DNA of 64,000 nucleotides from positions 124,001-188,000 of the forward strand of contig NZ_CP050315.1 in assembly GCF_011765625.1 (NCBI RefSeq), given 5' to 3'. Source of the DNA: Shewanella aestuarii. Its GTDB lineage: Bacteria > Pseudomonadota > Gammaproteobacteria > Enterobacterales > Shewanellaceae. The position numbers were made by a program, and so were the translations under genes. The notes beneath the pieces are model-generated. The model was not told the DNA's origin. It worked only from the letters and a program-made list of their open reading frames with translations, and searched no databases. This document shows, in pieces, positions 35,255-44,419 of the stretch. Positions within the stretch are counted from its first letter, which is position 1. Each line of letters starts with the position of its first letter.

Positions 35255-38200
35255 TTATACGTTTTCAGCATCAGTCAAATGTTGTTGTTTGAGTCGCGCT
35301 GATTCTTTCTTATGAAATAAGGCACGCAATTGCGGAAGCTTGCCATTTTTGATGATGGCTTTATAAAGTTTTGGCTTGTTAAACCGAAAGTCATCTATGT
35401 CCTCTGATCCAATAAAAGCAAAGCTAATTTCTGTCAGTTGAGCGGCAGAAAAAGATTCTTTCCAAAAACCGTCGCTAAAAACAGAATCAATTAATTTTTG
35501 CTCATGCAACGTGAAGGGTTTCTCATCATTGTTTATACACTTCAAGCCAGCTTCTGCATAACACTCATCAAGCCTGTTGTGCTCTTTTAAATACCGTAAT
35601 GCATTGGGAAATCTTTGCGAAAACTCGTCGCGAGTTAGGCACTGTTTTGCTAAATAGACACATTCATCATACGTAACAATAACTGCATCAGCAGGTAAGT
35701 TTGCTTCATCCATGCATTCATCAAGTCGATCTTTTAACATCAGAAATTCGACTTCATTTGGGTATTGGGTTACAAATTCGCTGCGTGAATCGCATTCCTT
35801 TGCCAATTGGAGACACTTTTTATAGGAGTACACGACACGTTTGAGCCCGGCTTCAATAAAACATTTAACCCGCAGTTCGTGTTCGTTTAAAAATTTTAAA
35901 TGACTTGAATGTTTTCGAGAAAACTCAGTGCAAGAATTGCATTGCTTTGCTAACTCGACGCAGTATTCAAAGGTTAATGATGCTGGTGGGACTGAGTTAT
36001 AAGTCTTCTGTAATCCTGCTTCTGCATAACATTGTTCCAATTTGTTATGTCTATATAAGTATGAAATCGCGCCGGTGTATTTCTTTCGAAACTCAGAACG
36101 AGTTTGACACTGCTTTGCTAACTCGACACAGGATTTAAAGGTGTATAATGCGAGTTTTCCGTTAAGCTTACCATGGACTAAACCAGCCTCGGCAAAGCAC
36201 TCATCACGGCGATTGATCCTGCGTAAAAATAATGATGCGCCATAATGTTTTCTTGCGAACTCACCACGGGACTTGCACTGTTTGGCCAATCCGACGCAAA
36301 CTTCATAGCTAAATTTTGACTCGCTTTGTTTTAAACCAGCCTCGTTAAAGCAATCTTCAAGCCTGTTCTGTCTTCTCAACTCTTTTGATGCGTAAGCGTG
36401 TTTCTTGTAAAACTCACCACGAGACTTGCACTGTTTGGCCAATCCGACGCAAACTTCATAGCTTAATTTAGACTTGTATTTACTCAGGCCTGCTTCATTA
36501 AAAAATTCTTCTAATCTGTTGTTTTTAATTAAAAATCTAGATGCACCACAATGTTTTTTGTTAAACTCAGCACGAGTAGCGCATTGCTTTGCTAACTCAA
36601 GGCAAACTTCATAGCTGTATTTAGATTTGTATTTACTCAGGCCTGCTTCATTAAAACATTCTTCTAATCTATTGTTTTTAGTTAAAAATCCAGATGCACC
36701 ACAATGTTTTTTGTTAAACTCAGCACGAGACTCGCACTGTTTGGCCAATCCGACGCAAACTTCATAGCTAAATTTTGACTCGCTTTGTTTTAAACCAGCC
36801 TCGTTAAAGCAATCTTCAAGCCTGTTCTGTCTTCTCAACTCTTTTGATGCGTAAGCGTGTTTTTTGTTAAACTCAGCGCGAGTAGCGCATTGCTTTGCTA
36901 ACTCAAGGCAAACGTCATAGCTGTATTTAGAAGTGTATTTACGCAGGCCTGCTTCATTAAAACATTCATCTAATCTATTGTTTTTAATCAAAAATATATA
37001 TGCACCACAATGTTTTTTGTAAAACTCAGTACGAGTTGCACAGTGCTTTGCTAGCTCAACGCATTTCTCGTAACTGAATTTAGACTGGTATTTACCTAGA
37101 CCAGCCTCAACAAAACAATCTTCAAGTCTTTTTTGCCTCATTAAAAATACTGCTGCGCTGCCATATTTCTTGTGAAACTCACTACGAGATTGACACTGTT
37201 TGGCCAATCCGACGCAACCTTCATAGCTGTATTTAGACTTGTTTATACTTAGACCAGCTTGAATAAAACACTCTTCAAGTCGATTCTCTCTACTTAAAAA
37301 TTCTGCTGCGCCGCCATATTTCTTAATAAACGCAGTGCGATTCGCGCATTGCTTTGCTAACTTGACGCAAATCTCATAGGTGTATTTTGAGGTCTTTTTT
37401 TGCTTGTTATCACCTAAACCCGCCTCATTAAAGCAATCTTCAGCTCTTTTTTCTTGATACAAGAATGCTGCTGCGCTGCCATATTTCTTGTTAAACTCAG
37501 AACGAGTCGCGCATTGCTTTGCTAACTCGACGCAAATCTCAAAGGTGTATATGGTGGGGTCTTTTCTACGAATACCAGGCACTAAACCAGCTTCGTTAAA
37601 GCATTTTTCAATCAGATTGTTATTGCGTAAGTATGTTAATGCACCACCATTCTTTTTCGAAAACTCTGCGCGAGTTGCGCAGTGCTTTGCTAGCTCAACG
37701 CATTTCTCGTAACTGTATTTAGACTTGTATCTACCTAGACCAGCCTCGTCAAAGCAATCGTCAAGCCTTTTCTCTCTGTTCAAAAATGATGATGCGATGG
37801 GATATTTCTTGTGAAACTCAGTACGAGATTGGCACTGTTTGGCTAACTCGACACAAGATGCAAAGGTGTATGATGAGGGATCAGCTTTACGAACACGACG
37901 CGCTAACCCAGCCTCTTTGTAGCACTCTTGAAGTCTGTTGATTTTACGTAAAAATCCAAATGCGCCGCCATGTTTTCTACTAAACTCAACACGAGTTGTG
38001 CATTGTTTCGCTAACGCGACACAAGACTCATAGGTGTGTTTTGACTTGTATACCGGTAAACAAGCCGCATTAAAACACTCTTCAAGTCTTTTTTTCTTGT
38101 TTAAAAATGCTGATGCGCTGGGATATTTCTTGTGAAACTCAGTACGAGATTGGCACTGTTTCGCTAACTCGACACAAGATGCAAAAGTGTATGTGATGTT

Positions 38201-38962
38201 ACCATACTGGCTTTTTAGGCCTGCTTCGTTAAAGCAATCTTGGTGTCTGTTAATTTTGCGTAAGAATGCCAATGCGCCACGATGTTTTTTGTTAAACTCA
38301 TCACGAGTAGCGCATTGCTTTGCTAGCTCAACGCAAGTTTCGTAACTGTATTTAGAATTGAATTTACTTAGACCAGCCTCATCAAAGCAATCGTCAAGCC
38401 TTTTCTCTCTAATCAAAAATGCTGATGCGTTGTGATATTTCTTGTGAAACTCAGTACGAGATTGGCACTGTTTAGCTAACTCGACACAATCCTCAAAAGT
38501 ATACGTGGTGTTATCGTATTTATGTTCTAGACCTGCTTGTTTATAGCACTCTTGGAGTCTTTTATTTTTGCGTAAGTATACCAATGCGCCATGATGTTTT
38601 TTATGAAACTCAGAACGTGATTGGCACTGTTTGGCTAGTTCGACGCAACGCTCAAAAGAAAGCGGTATACGCTCTCTTTTCTTCCCTTTTATCTCTCTGC
38701 TTTTACTGGGTCCAATATCGGGCGTTTCAATAGCGGGTGTTTCAATAGCGGGTGTTTCAATAGCGGGTGTTTCAATAGCAGGTGTTTCAATAGCGGGTGC
38801 TTCTTTGCGGTAGGGTACTTTATTATCGATGACGGCATAACACTGTTGAAGCCAGTAGTTTTCCTTAGCTGCATCATAGTAAATTTTGTATTTGTTAAAC
38901 TCAATTCTATCACTGCAAAACTCAGCAAATAACAAACAGTCAGAGAGTGTAATTTGTTGCAT
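35255..38962 (-). CDS. Giant array of about 20 helical modules
   Basis: 1235 residues from the ATG after GGTGG (a TTG at 38980 would add 6). After one degenerate module and a linker of five PAIET repeats come about 20 tandem modules (about residues 100-1145) of 45-56 residues, then an unrelated 86-residue tail. Each module reads C-V-x-L-A-K-Q-C-x-x-R-x-E-F, two or three basic residues, a variable pair, A, then F-L, a basic helix and CFNEAGL. The frame is nearly invariant; variation concentrates on the two residues before the Ala and on a few in the following helix. Related single modules decorate phage homing endonucleases, where they contact DNA, so a modular DNA-binding protein is the best inference. 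Modules 12 and 15 are almost identical, pointing to recent duplication. Confidence 0.75.
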   Translation of the reverse strand: MQQITLSDCLLFAEFCSDRIEFNKYKIYYDAAKENYWLQQCYAVIDNKVPYRKEAPAIETPAIETPAIETPAIETPAIETPDIGPSKSREIKGKKRERIPLSFERCVELAKQCQSRSEFHKKHHGALVYLRKNKRLQECYKQAGLEHKYDNTTYTFEDCVELAKQCQSRTEFHKKYHNASAFLIREKRLDDCFDEAGLSKFNSKYSYETCVELAKQCATRDEFNKKHRGALAFLRKINRHQDCFNEAGLKSQYGNITYTFASCVELAKQCQSRTEFHKKYPSASAFLNKKKRLEECFNAACLPVYKSKHTYESCVALAKQCTTRVEFSRKHGGAFGFLRKINRLQECYKEAGLARRVRKADPSSYTFASCVELAKQCQSRTEFHKKYPIASSFLNREKRLDDCFDEAGLGRYKSKYSYEKCVELAKHCATRAEFSKKNGGALTYLRNNNLIEKCFNEAGLVPGIRRKDPTIYTFEICVELAKQCATRSEFNKKYGSAAAFLYQEKRAEDCFNEAGLGDNKQKKTSKYTYEICVKLAKQCANRTAFIKKYGGAAEFLSRENRLEECFIQAGLSINKSKYSYEGCVGLAKQCQSRSEFHKKYGSAAVFLMRQKRLEDCFVEAGLGKYQSKFSYEKCVELAKHCATRTEFYKKHCGAYIFLIKNNRLDECFNEAGLRKYTSKYSYDVCLELAKQCATRAEFNKKHAYASKELRRQNRLEDCFNEAGLKQSESKFSYEVCVGLAKQCESRAEFNKKHCGASGFLTKNNRLEECFNEAGLSKYKSKYSYEVCLELAKQCATRAEFNKKHCGASRFLIKNNRLEEFFNEAGLSKYKSKLSYEVCVGLAKQCKSRGEFYKKHAYASKELRRQNRLEDCFNEAGLKQSESKFSYEVCVGLAKQCKSRGEFARKHYGASLFLRRINRRDECFAEAGLVHGKLNGKLALYTFKSCVELAKQCQTRSEFRKKYTGAISYLYRHNKLEQCYAEAGLQKTYNSVPPASLTFEYCVELAKQCNSCTEFSRKHSSHLKFLNEHELRVKCFIEAGLKRVVYSYKKCLQLAKECDSRSEFVTQYPNEVEFLMLKDRLDECMDEANLPADAVIVTYDECVYLAKQCLTRDEFSQRFPNALRYLKEHNRLDECYAEAGLKCINNDEKPFTLHEQKLIDSVFSDGFWKESFSAAQLTEISFAFIGSEDIDDFRFNKPKLYKAIIKNGKLPQLRALFHKKESARLKQQHLTDAENV
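38725..38799. repeat. 15-bp minisatellite coding PAIET repeats
   Basis: A 15-bp unit (GGTGTTTCAATAGCG on the plus strand) repeats five times inside the giant module gene and encodes the PAIET linker. Such arrays change length easily. Confidence 0.75.
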
Positions 38963-39017
38963 AAGGCAGTCCACCAGCAAAATAAATAGAAATTAGCCAT
39001 AAATAATATTCATATAG

Positions 39018-39138
39018 TATCAATTAATTGTCGGAATATCTTGCAAAAATTTATCTTTTCTATTGGCTTAAACATATCAATTAAGAGTTGCATTGTAATA
39101 AATTCACCCTTATACTGTTTATATCAATTAAATGTTGG
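39018..39138. promoter_or_regulatory. Divergent control region with three 17-bp elements (copies 10-12)
   Basis: Elements at 39018-39034 (weak), 39075-39091 and 39122-39138. For the plus-strand gene at 39147: -35 TTGCAT (39088-39093), 17 bp, -10 TATACT (39111-39116), so one copy sits on the -35 and another just past the start of transcription, an arrangement typical of repression. The weak copy faces the giant module gene. Confidence 0.7.
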
Positions 39139-39146
39139 GGCTGAAA

Positions 39147-40805
39147 ATGTTAAACGCGATGTCGATGAATGAAAGTGAGCTGTCGATGCACCAGCATCAT
39201 GAACATGCTTTAGCTTGTGTTCCGCAGCAGATTGCTGGATTGAGTGTGTTTAAAAATCCCGATGCCCAATCTATTTCAAATCTCATCACATCCTATCAAA
39301 CAGATGTAAAGCGTATCGAAACGATGTTAGCAGTGCTCAAGTCATCGGATGCCGTATTTGCGCTTAATTATCTTCAGTCAGGTCCACGAAATTGGGTAAG
39401 AACGTCCCTATCGAGTATTGATGAAGCCTTGAAAGGGTTAAGTGCCGATTATTGGAAAAAGGCGCTGGATTTGACAGATGTATTAGATCATATGACCGCA
39501 GAATCCCGCATTCAATGGCAGGAAAATATTGCTGGATGGGAAGTCCCATTATTTGAGCAAGAAACGGTCATTACAACTATTTTAGATTTGCTCACCAACC
39601 GCGATAAATTCCTTGCGCAAAAAGTCGAGGGCATATTTAAATCATTATCAAAGGTCCATGTCACTAACTCACCATCGGGCTTTACCCAGCGATTTATTAT
39701 TGAAAACATTTTAAGCTCAACATACCGCAAAGAAGCGATTGACGATTTAAGGCAGCTTATCGCTAAATTTATGGGTCGTGAAATTTCAAGAATGCGAGAC
39801 ATGAACACTGGTTCAATCATAGAAAACGCTTGGAAAAATGACACGGGTAAATGGCTTGAGATGGATGGTGGCGCCCTAAAGTTTAAAGTGTTTAAAAAGC
39901 AAACCATTCACATTGAGATCCATCCAGATATCGCATGGCGATTAAATGAAATTCTCGCAGTGTTACACCCACACGCCATTCCTCAAGAGTTCAAAACGCG
40001 CAAAGCTGGCAAGAAAATTAAGGATTTTCAATTGACACAGCACTTGCTGAGCAATGACTTGCTGAACATGGTAGCCAGCCTTGTTCCAACAAGGATTTGG
40101 GATAAAACAGGGTATGAGCCGCGTGTCACTGGCTGCAAAGAAAACAGTGTGTCTACACGTTACTACAATGACAACAACGCGCAGGTAAAGGAATTAGATA
40201 GTTTTTTAGCGAGCTGCGGTGCAGTACGTATTAACAAGTTTTCACAAGAATGGCAGTTTGAGTACGATTTTCTGTCAATTCGTGACGAAATTGTGCGAGT
40301 GGGTAAAGCGCCAGAACACATCTCACATCAGTATTTTCCAACGCCGACTGACTTAGCGCTTGAGGTATTAGAGCGATTGGAGATTGTAAGCACAGATACC
40401 ATCTTGGAGCCGTCAGCAGGCCAAGCCGGTCTTGCTAAGCATCTTAAGGGCTGTGGTAAGTCTGTTACCTGTGTAGAAGTATCAAAGCTTAATTCGTTAG
40501 TGCTTGAAGCCATCGGCTTTGATGCGGTTGTTAATCAAGACTTCATTCAATATGCCAACAACGCACCCAAATTCGACAAGATAGCCATGAACCCGCCATT
40601 TAGTGCTGGGCGAGCAAAATTACACGTTGAAACGGCGATGGAATTGCTCAGTAAAACGGGCGCTAAGCTGGTGGCCATCGTCCCGCCAACACTGAAAAAC
40701 AAACTGAATGCTGATGGTTACGATATTTCGTGGTCTGCAACACTGCATAATCGATTCGAAAATACCGGTGTGACTGTTTGCATCGTTGAAATTACCAAGT
40801 TATAG
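39147..40805 (+). CDS. DUF4942 protein fused to an N6-adenine-type methyltransferase
   Basis: 552 residues from the ATG after GGGG; an ATG 15 bp earlier would leave almost no leader. Residues about 30-290 form a DUF4942 domain (DHMTAESRIQWQENI, and a late LKFKVFKKQTIHIEIHPDIA). Residues about 390-552 are a class I methyltransferase: motif I ILEPSAGQAGLA, motif II CVEVSK, catalytic NPPF (in MNPPFSAGRA). NPPF/NPPY enzymes methylate the amino group of adenine or a similar substrate. Members of this fusion occur on plasmids and in genomic islands; the substrate is not known to me. It pairs with the DUF4262 gene 9 bp downstream and shares regulation with the other element-driven genes. Confidence 0.8.
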   Translation: MLNAMSMNESELSMHQHHEHALACVPQQIAGLSVFKNPDAQSISNLITSYQTDVKRIETMLAVLKSSDAVFALNYLQSGPRNWVRTSLSSIDEALKGLSADYWKKALDLTDVLDHMTAESRIQWQENIAGWEVPLFEQETVITTILDLLTNRDKFLAQKVEGIFKSLSKVHVTNSPSGFTQRFIIENILSSTYRKEAIDDLRQLIAKFMGREISRMRDMNTGSIIENAWKNDTGKWLEMDGGALKFKVFKKQTIHIEIHPDIAWRLNEILAVLHPHAIPQEFKTRKAGKKIKDFQLTQHLLSNDLLNMVASLVPTRIWDKTGYEPRVTGCKENSVSTRYYNDNNAQVKELDSFLASCGAVRINKFSQEWQFEYDFLSIRDEIVRVGKAPEHISHQYFPTPTDLALEVLERLEIVSTDTILEPSAGQAGLAKHLKGCGKSVTCVEVSKLNSLVLEAIGFDAVVNQDFIQYANNAPKFDKIAMNPPFSAGRAKLHVETAMELLSKTGAKLVAIVPPTLKNKLNADGYDISWSATLHNRFENTGVTVCIVEITKL

Positions 40806-40814
40806 GGGATTATC

Positions 40815-41309
40815 ATGAGTCAATCAAAGCAACGTTGGGCAAAGGAATTATTCACCCAATCAGAATTCCATCTCGATATGCTAAAGAAGATCCAAGATAA
40901 AGGTTTTGTCACGATAGGTATTCAACCTGAAGAAGATAACTTTCCCTTTGTTTATACCGTTGGATTAGCTGATAAAGGAATGCCAGATTTAATCGTAGTT
41001 GGGAATATGTCACAATCACTGATGAGCACCATTATCATAAAAGTGGCAAAATTATTCGAAGAAAATGGCCCAACTGTCGGCATAATTGAAGGTTTGATAA
41101 AAGTGCCTTTAAAGATAGTCAGTGTCGATCCAGAAATTGTGGCAGACAAGATGCTCGTTACAGACGCATACAATGCGTACAAAGCACATGATAATTATTT
41201 TGTGCAAATTCTTTGGCCTGACGAAGAAGGTCGTTTTCCAGATAATGTGAACTTTTCCAAAAAATTTGCTGATGCAACAGAGATATTGCCTTTAAGAAAA
41301 GCGCATTGA
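40815..41309 (+). CDS. DUF4262 protein
   Basis: 164 residues. FPFVYTVGLADKGMPDLIVV is the DUF4262 signature and VNFSKKFADATEILPL is close to its usual C-terminus. The function of the family is unknown. It follows the DUF4942-methyltransferase by 9 bp, so the two are cotranscribed; a strong terminator follows. Confidence 0.75.
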   Translation: MSQSKQRWAKELFTQSEFHLDMLKKIQDKGFVTIGIQPEEDNFPFVYTVGLADKGMPDLIVVGNMSQSLMSTIIIKVAKLFEENGPTVGIIEGLIKVPLKIVSVDPEIVADKMLVTDAYNAYKAHDNYFVQILWPDEEGRFPDNVNFSKKFADATEILPLRKAH

Positions 41310-41316
41310 TACGGTT

Positions 41317-41352
41317 AACCTAGTTGCCTGACAAGATGTAGGCAACTTGGTT
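41317..41352 (+). terminator. Terminator hairpin
   Basis: AACCTAGTTGCCT pairs with AGGCAACTTGGTT (one mismatch, 10-nt loop) and TTTG follows. Confidence 0.65.
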
Positions 41353-41400
41353 TGCATTATATTTGCATTACAAATCAGGTGTTATATCGCTTTTTTGTAC

Positions 41401-42027
41401 TTACTGTACGAACTCATGCCTACAGTAGCGACATATTTTGGCAGCTTCTTTCACCACTTCAGCACAATCTGGACAGACTTTCCCTGTTTCGACAGGATCA
41501 TCAGGCGCTTGAATACTTTTCTCGCTTTGTTTTTCATATGTCACCGTCAGCGTACCATCCGGCTTGACTATGAGCATGTAGATGAAAACCAAGATCCCGA
41601 CGAAAATAAAACACAGTAGCAATGCTATTAAGAAGCCGCCGCAACCATATGAACCCTCAGCCCAAGTTTGGTTCGTTGGTACATAGCCATCTGATGCCAT
41701 CCTTTCAGCATCATCTTTAAACGCATTTATTGCTACTTCTTGTTTTCCTACATAACGCTTAACCACAATCCGCTCTTGACTGATATTTGCCAGTGTCACA
41801 CCCAAAGATTGTGTTTTAGCTACAATAGTTAATTTTTCTGAACCTCTTAAAACAAGGTACTTGCTTTCGTTTTCTACCGTGTACGCAACCAACGTTCTTA
41901 ACTGACTGGCATCTGTTAATACTTCATCATTGAACTTAAGAATAACATCACCTTTTTTAAACCCTACGGATTCGCCATAAGAGTGAGGATCTATTTCAAT
42001 TATTTTGACTCTTGCGACCTCTGACAT
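41401..42027 (-). CDS. PDZ, membrane helix and zinc-ribbon protein
   Basis: 208 residues. Residues 1-75 are PDZ-like (IIEIDPHSYGESVGFKKGDV, then ILKFNDEVLTDASQLRTLV). A membrane helix lies at about 132-155, and the C-terminus is a four-Cys zinc ribbon (CPDC and CRYC, about 185-205). Which side the PDZ faces cannot be decided; there is no signal peptide, so it is probably cytoplasmic. PDZ domains bind protein C-termini. No operon partners; function unknown. Confidence 0.7.
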   Translation of the reverse strand: MSEVARVKIIEIDPHSYGESVGFKKGDVILKFNDEVLTDASQLRTLVAYTVENESKYLVLRGSEKLTIVAKTQSLGVTLANISQERIVVKRYVGKQEVAINAFKDDAERMASDGYVPTNQTWAEGSYGCGGFLIALLLCFIFVGILVFIYMLIVKPDGTLTVTYEKQSEKSIQAPDDPVETGKVCPDCAEVVKEAAKICRYCRHEFVQ

Positions 42028-42214
42028 ACTCGCTTCCCTATTAAATTTGTTTCAAAACATAGAAATCAAACCTTCACGTAAAATCACATTCGGTTCAATC
42101 GTACTTGGCTTGGCGGTGTTGCAATCGTTATCCCTGGTATGCAAAAGTCACCAAACATAACAAATTTGTGTACATCGTTTTTGATCGGAAATCCTGTCCT
42201 GCTTGGATAGACGC

Positions 42215-43204
42215 TCAATGATGCGTCTTGTCAGATAGGTCAATCACCAGCAAATCTTCCGCAAGGACTTTAAGCATGTATTGCTCAGCAGTCATATTCA
42301 TTAAGCGTGACTTGCAAAGTATTTGTTGAATTATGTCGTTTTGAAAAAGTCGCATCTGAGACTCAACAACCTCTTTGAGCATGCTGTGAGCCTCTTCGTC
42401 ATCTTCAATGTCGTCATCATCGTCGTCATCGTCATCGTCGTCGTCATCGTCATCGTCAATCTCATCGTCATCTTCAATCTCATCGTCATCGTCATCGACT
42501 ATACCGTCCATTGCTTGAAAATAATCCAACATAGAATTCGTGCAGAAATAGCACACATCCTCAGTACCATTTTCTCTCGCAACAGCGACAAATCTTGCAA
42601 ATACATTGAGCAAAGAAAAAGGAGGAATATCTGCTTTTGAAAAAGGAATACCCAGCTTTTCTTCAATGATTAATTGCAAATCATAATCTGCATAAAACAT
42701 GATCAAGGTTTTAAAACGAATGTTTGGCAATAGATCAAGCAAAAATGGGTTTTTTATATGACTTGCAGCAGGATTAAAGGTGAGTTCTTTGTGGCTATCA
42801 ACGTTGTAAACGATTTCATCATCAAGAGAGGTATTTAAAATAACAGACTCTACATTCGAACCATCCATGTCAAACGAAACATATGCCACTTCGAATAAGA
42901 TGATATTTGAATTTTCAACGTAATCCTTTGTCGCGGCGATGCTCACAAACTGCTTTAACTGCGCATAATATTCGCTATATGGACTTGATTCAGTTTCACC
43001 TGCGGCAATAACACGAGCGATAAAAGAACTATCGTCGATATGTCCATGGGAATAGCCGATGATATCTTCCAATTTAAAAGCGTTGAAAGTGAACGGATCT
43101 TTAGCCGGTTGATAGTGAAGGTAGATATAATCACCCTCAAACGCCAAACATAACACCAACAAAGGACCGGTATTAAAAAAGCTCACTAACTCAATTTGAT
43201 TCAT
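42215..43204 (-). CDS. Hypothetical protein with a poly-Asp tract
   Basis: 329 residues. Residues about 235-275 are almost only Asp, Glu and Ile, encoded by a GAT/GAC triplet array (42405-42500) likely to vary in length. The first 230 residues are globular and beta-rich (LVSFFNTGPLLVLCLAFEGD); the last 50 are helical. It lies 24 bp behind the initiator gene on the same strand and may be cotranscribed, which would tie it to replication control, but this is only context. Confidence 0.6.
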   Translation of the reverse strand: MNQIELVSFFNTGPLLVLCLAFEGDYIYLHYQPAKDPFTFNAFKLEDIIGYSHGHIDDSSFIARVIAAGETESSPYSEYYAQLKQFVSIAATKDYVENSNIILFEVAYVSFDMDGSNVESVILNTSLDDEIVYNVDSHKELTFNPAASHIKNPFLLDLLPNIRFKTLIMFYADYDLQLIIEEKLGIPFSKADIPPFSLLNVFARFVAVARENGTEDVCYFCTNSMLDYFQAMDGIVDDDDDEIEDDDEIDDDDDDDDDDDDDDDDIEDDEEAHSMLKEVVESQMRLFQNDIIQQILCKSRLMNMTAEQYMLKVLAEDLLVIDLSDKTHH

Positions 43205-43228
43205 GCTACATCCCTGCTATTTACCGCT

Positions 43229-44332
43229 TCACTGGTGTTCTATTGTTGTATTGTCGCTCATGCTGTCATGGCCACCAGCATTATTATTGGCCAAAGCTTC
43301 TGTCATCGCCTTGGTGAAATTCGACATAAAGGCCGCATCCAGTTGATAGCCATTTTCTGCTAGTTTCGGTGACATGCTCATCATGTTATTAAGCTCTTGA
43401 AGAGTTGGATTGCCACCTTGACCCGACACAAATTCAGACACTAACGTATACGTAAGTTCAGCTTGCAAGTATGGCGATGGCGTGTTGGCTAGCTCATTTC
43501 TTTCATCCGATTCATCTTTTGCAATTTGTTTAGATTGGTTCCAGCGAAACAAAAACTTGATTGCAACAACTTTCCTGCCTTTTTTGATGAACTCGAAGCC
43601 GTAATGCTTTTTTGATTCATCAGCATAAAAAAATTCGATGTTGGGTTCATGGTCATCAATCAATTCAATTGAAGGCTTCAGAATAAATTGTACGAACTTA
43701 GCTGTTTTTTCATACGTTTTTTTCAGTAAATTCCCTTGTTCATCTAAAAGGCCGAAATAAGCGTGTAAGTCATCGATTGTGAGGGGGTGAAAGACTGAGA
43801 ACTTATTATTACGAAACCGGCAAAGCATCGTATACAGTCGTTTAGCATGGTCTTGTTTAATATTTCGAAACGTGCGATGAGGAACTTGACTGTGACCGCC
43901 AGATAGCGATAGATATTCTTCGATTAACAAGTCATTGGGAATAACGATGAGGTGACCATTTTCATATGCGATTCGTTTAAATAGCGTGGTGAATTCAAAC
44001 TTTTCGGTTTCGTCATTTTTTAACCCTATGGCTTTTTTACTCAGTCTATTGGCCGGTAGCATTAACGTTGGATATAAAGCGGTTTTTTCTAAATCAAACC
44101 AATCCATCAAAACTTCGCTTGAAAAGATGTAAGTAGGACTGTGAATTTCATGGTGATTTAAAAATGGTTCCCAATGATCGGCATGTAATCTGGATAAGAA
44201 AAGCGCCAAAATATCATGTTCCACTGGTGATAAAGATAATTGACTAAAAACGAGGCGATGACTTTTTTTAAAGAAGCTGCTTTGTAATTCTTTAATACGC
44301 TTTGTTGAAATTATTGTTGTATTTTTATTCAC
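43229..44332 (-). CDS. Rep_3/RepB-type replication initiator
   Basis: 367 residues, GTG start with no strong ribosome-binding site. The sequence fits the double winged-helix initiators of iteron plasmids: an N-terminal winged helix (SSFFKKSHRLVFSQLSLSP, through VEHDILALFLSRL), a central dimer region (RTFRNIKQDHAKRLYTMLCR) and a second winged helix (LTIDDLHAYFGLLDEQGNL). These proteins bind iterons as monomers to open the origin, and repress or handcuff as dimers. The 16-iteron array begins 88 bp upstream, which is the expected arrangement. No symbol is assigned because the incompatibility group is not recognisable. Confidence 0.85.
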   Translation of the reverse strand: MNKNTTIISTKRIKELQSSFFKKSHRLVFSQLSLSPVEHDILALFLSRLHADHWEPFLNHHEIHSPTYIFSSEVLMDWFDLEKTALYPTLMLPANRLSKKAIGLKNDETEKFEFTTLFKRIAYENGHLIVIPNDLLIEEYLSLSGGHSQVPHRTFRNIKQDHAKRLYTMLCRFRNNKFSVFHPLTIDDLHAYFGLLDEQGNLLKKTYEKTAKFVQFILKPSIELIDDHEPNIEFFYADESKKHYGFEFIKKGRKVVAIKFLFRWNQSKQIAKDESDERNELANTPSPYLQAELTYTLVSEFVSGQGGNPTLQELNNMMSMSPKLAENGYQLDAAFMSNFTKAMTEALANNNAGGHDSMSDNTTIEHQ

Positions 44333-44419
44333 TGGGTAATCAGATATTACAAATTAATGAACGTTAATAGAAACCTACCAGAATAATGAACCATAGTTAA
44401 GATAAAAAAATGGTTTTCA

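Noticed and set aside
41347..41619. 90-codon plus-strand frame
   Set aside because: It is antisense to the zinc-ribbon end of the PDZ protein, which has clear domains; the plus frame has none.
42323..42640. 105-codon plus-strand frame rich in Val and Ile
   Set aside because: Shadow of the Asp/Glu triplet array on the other strand.
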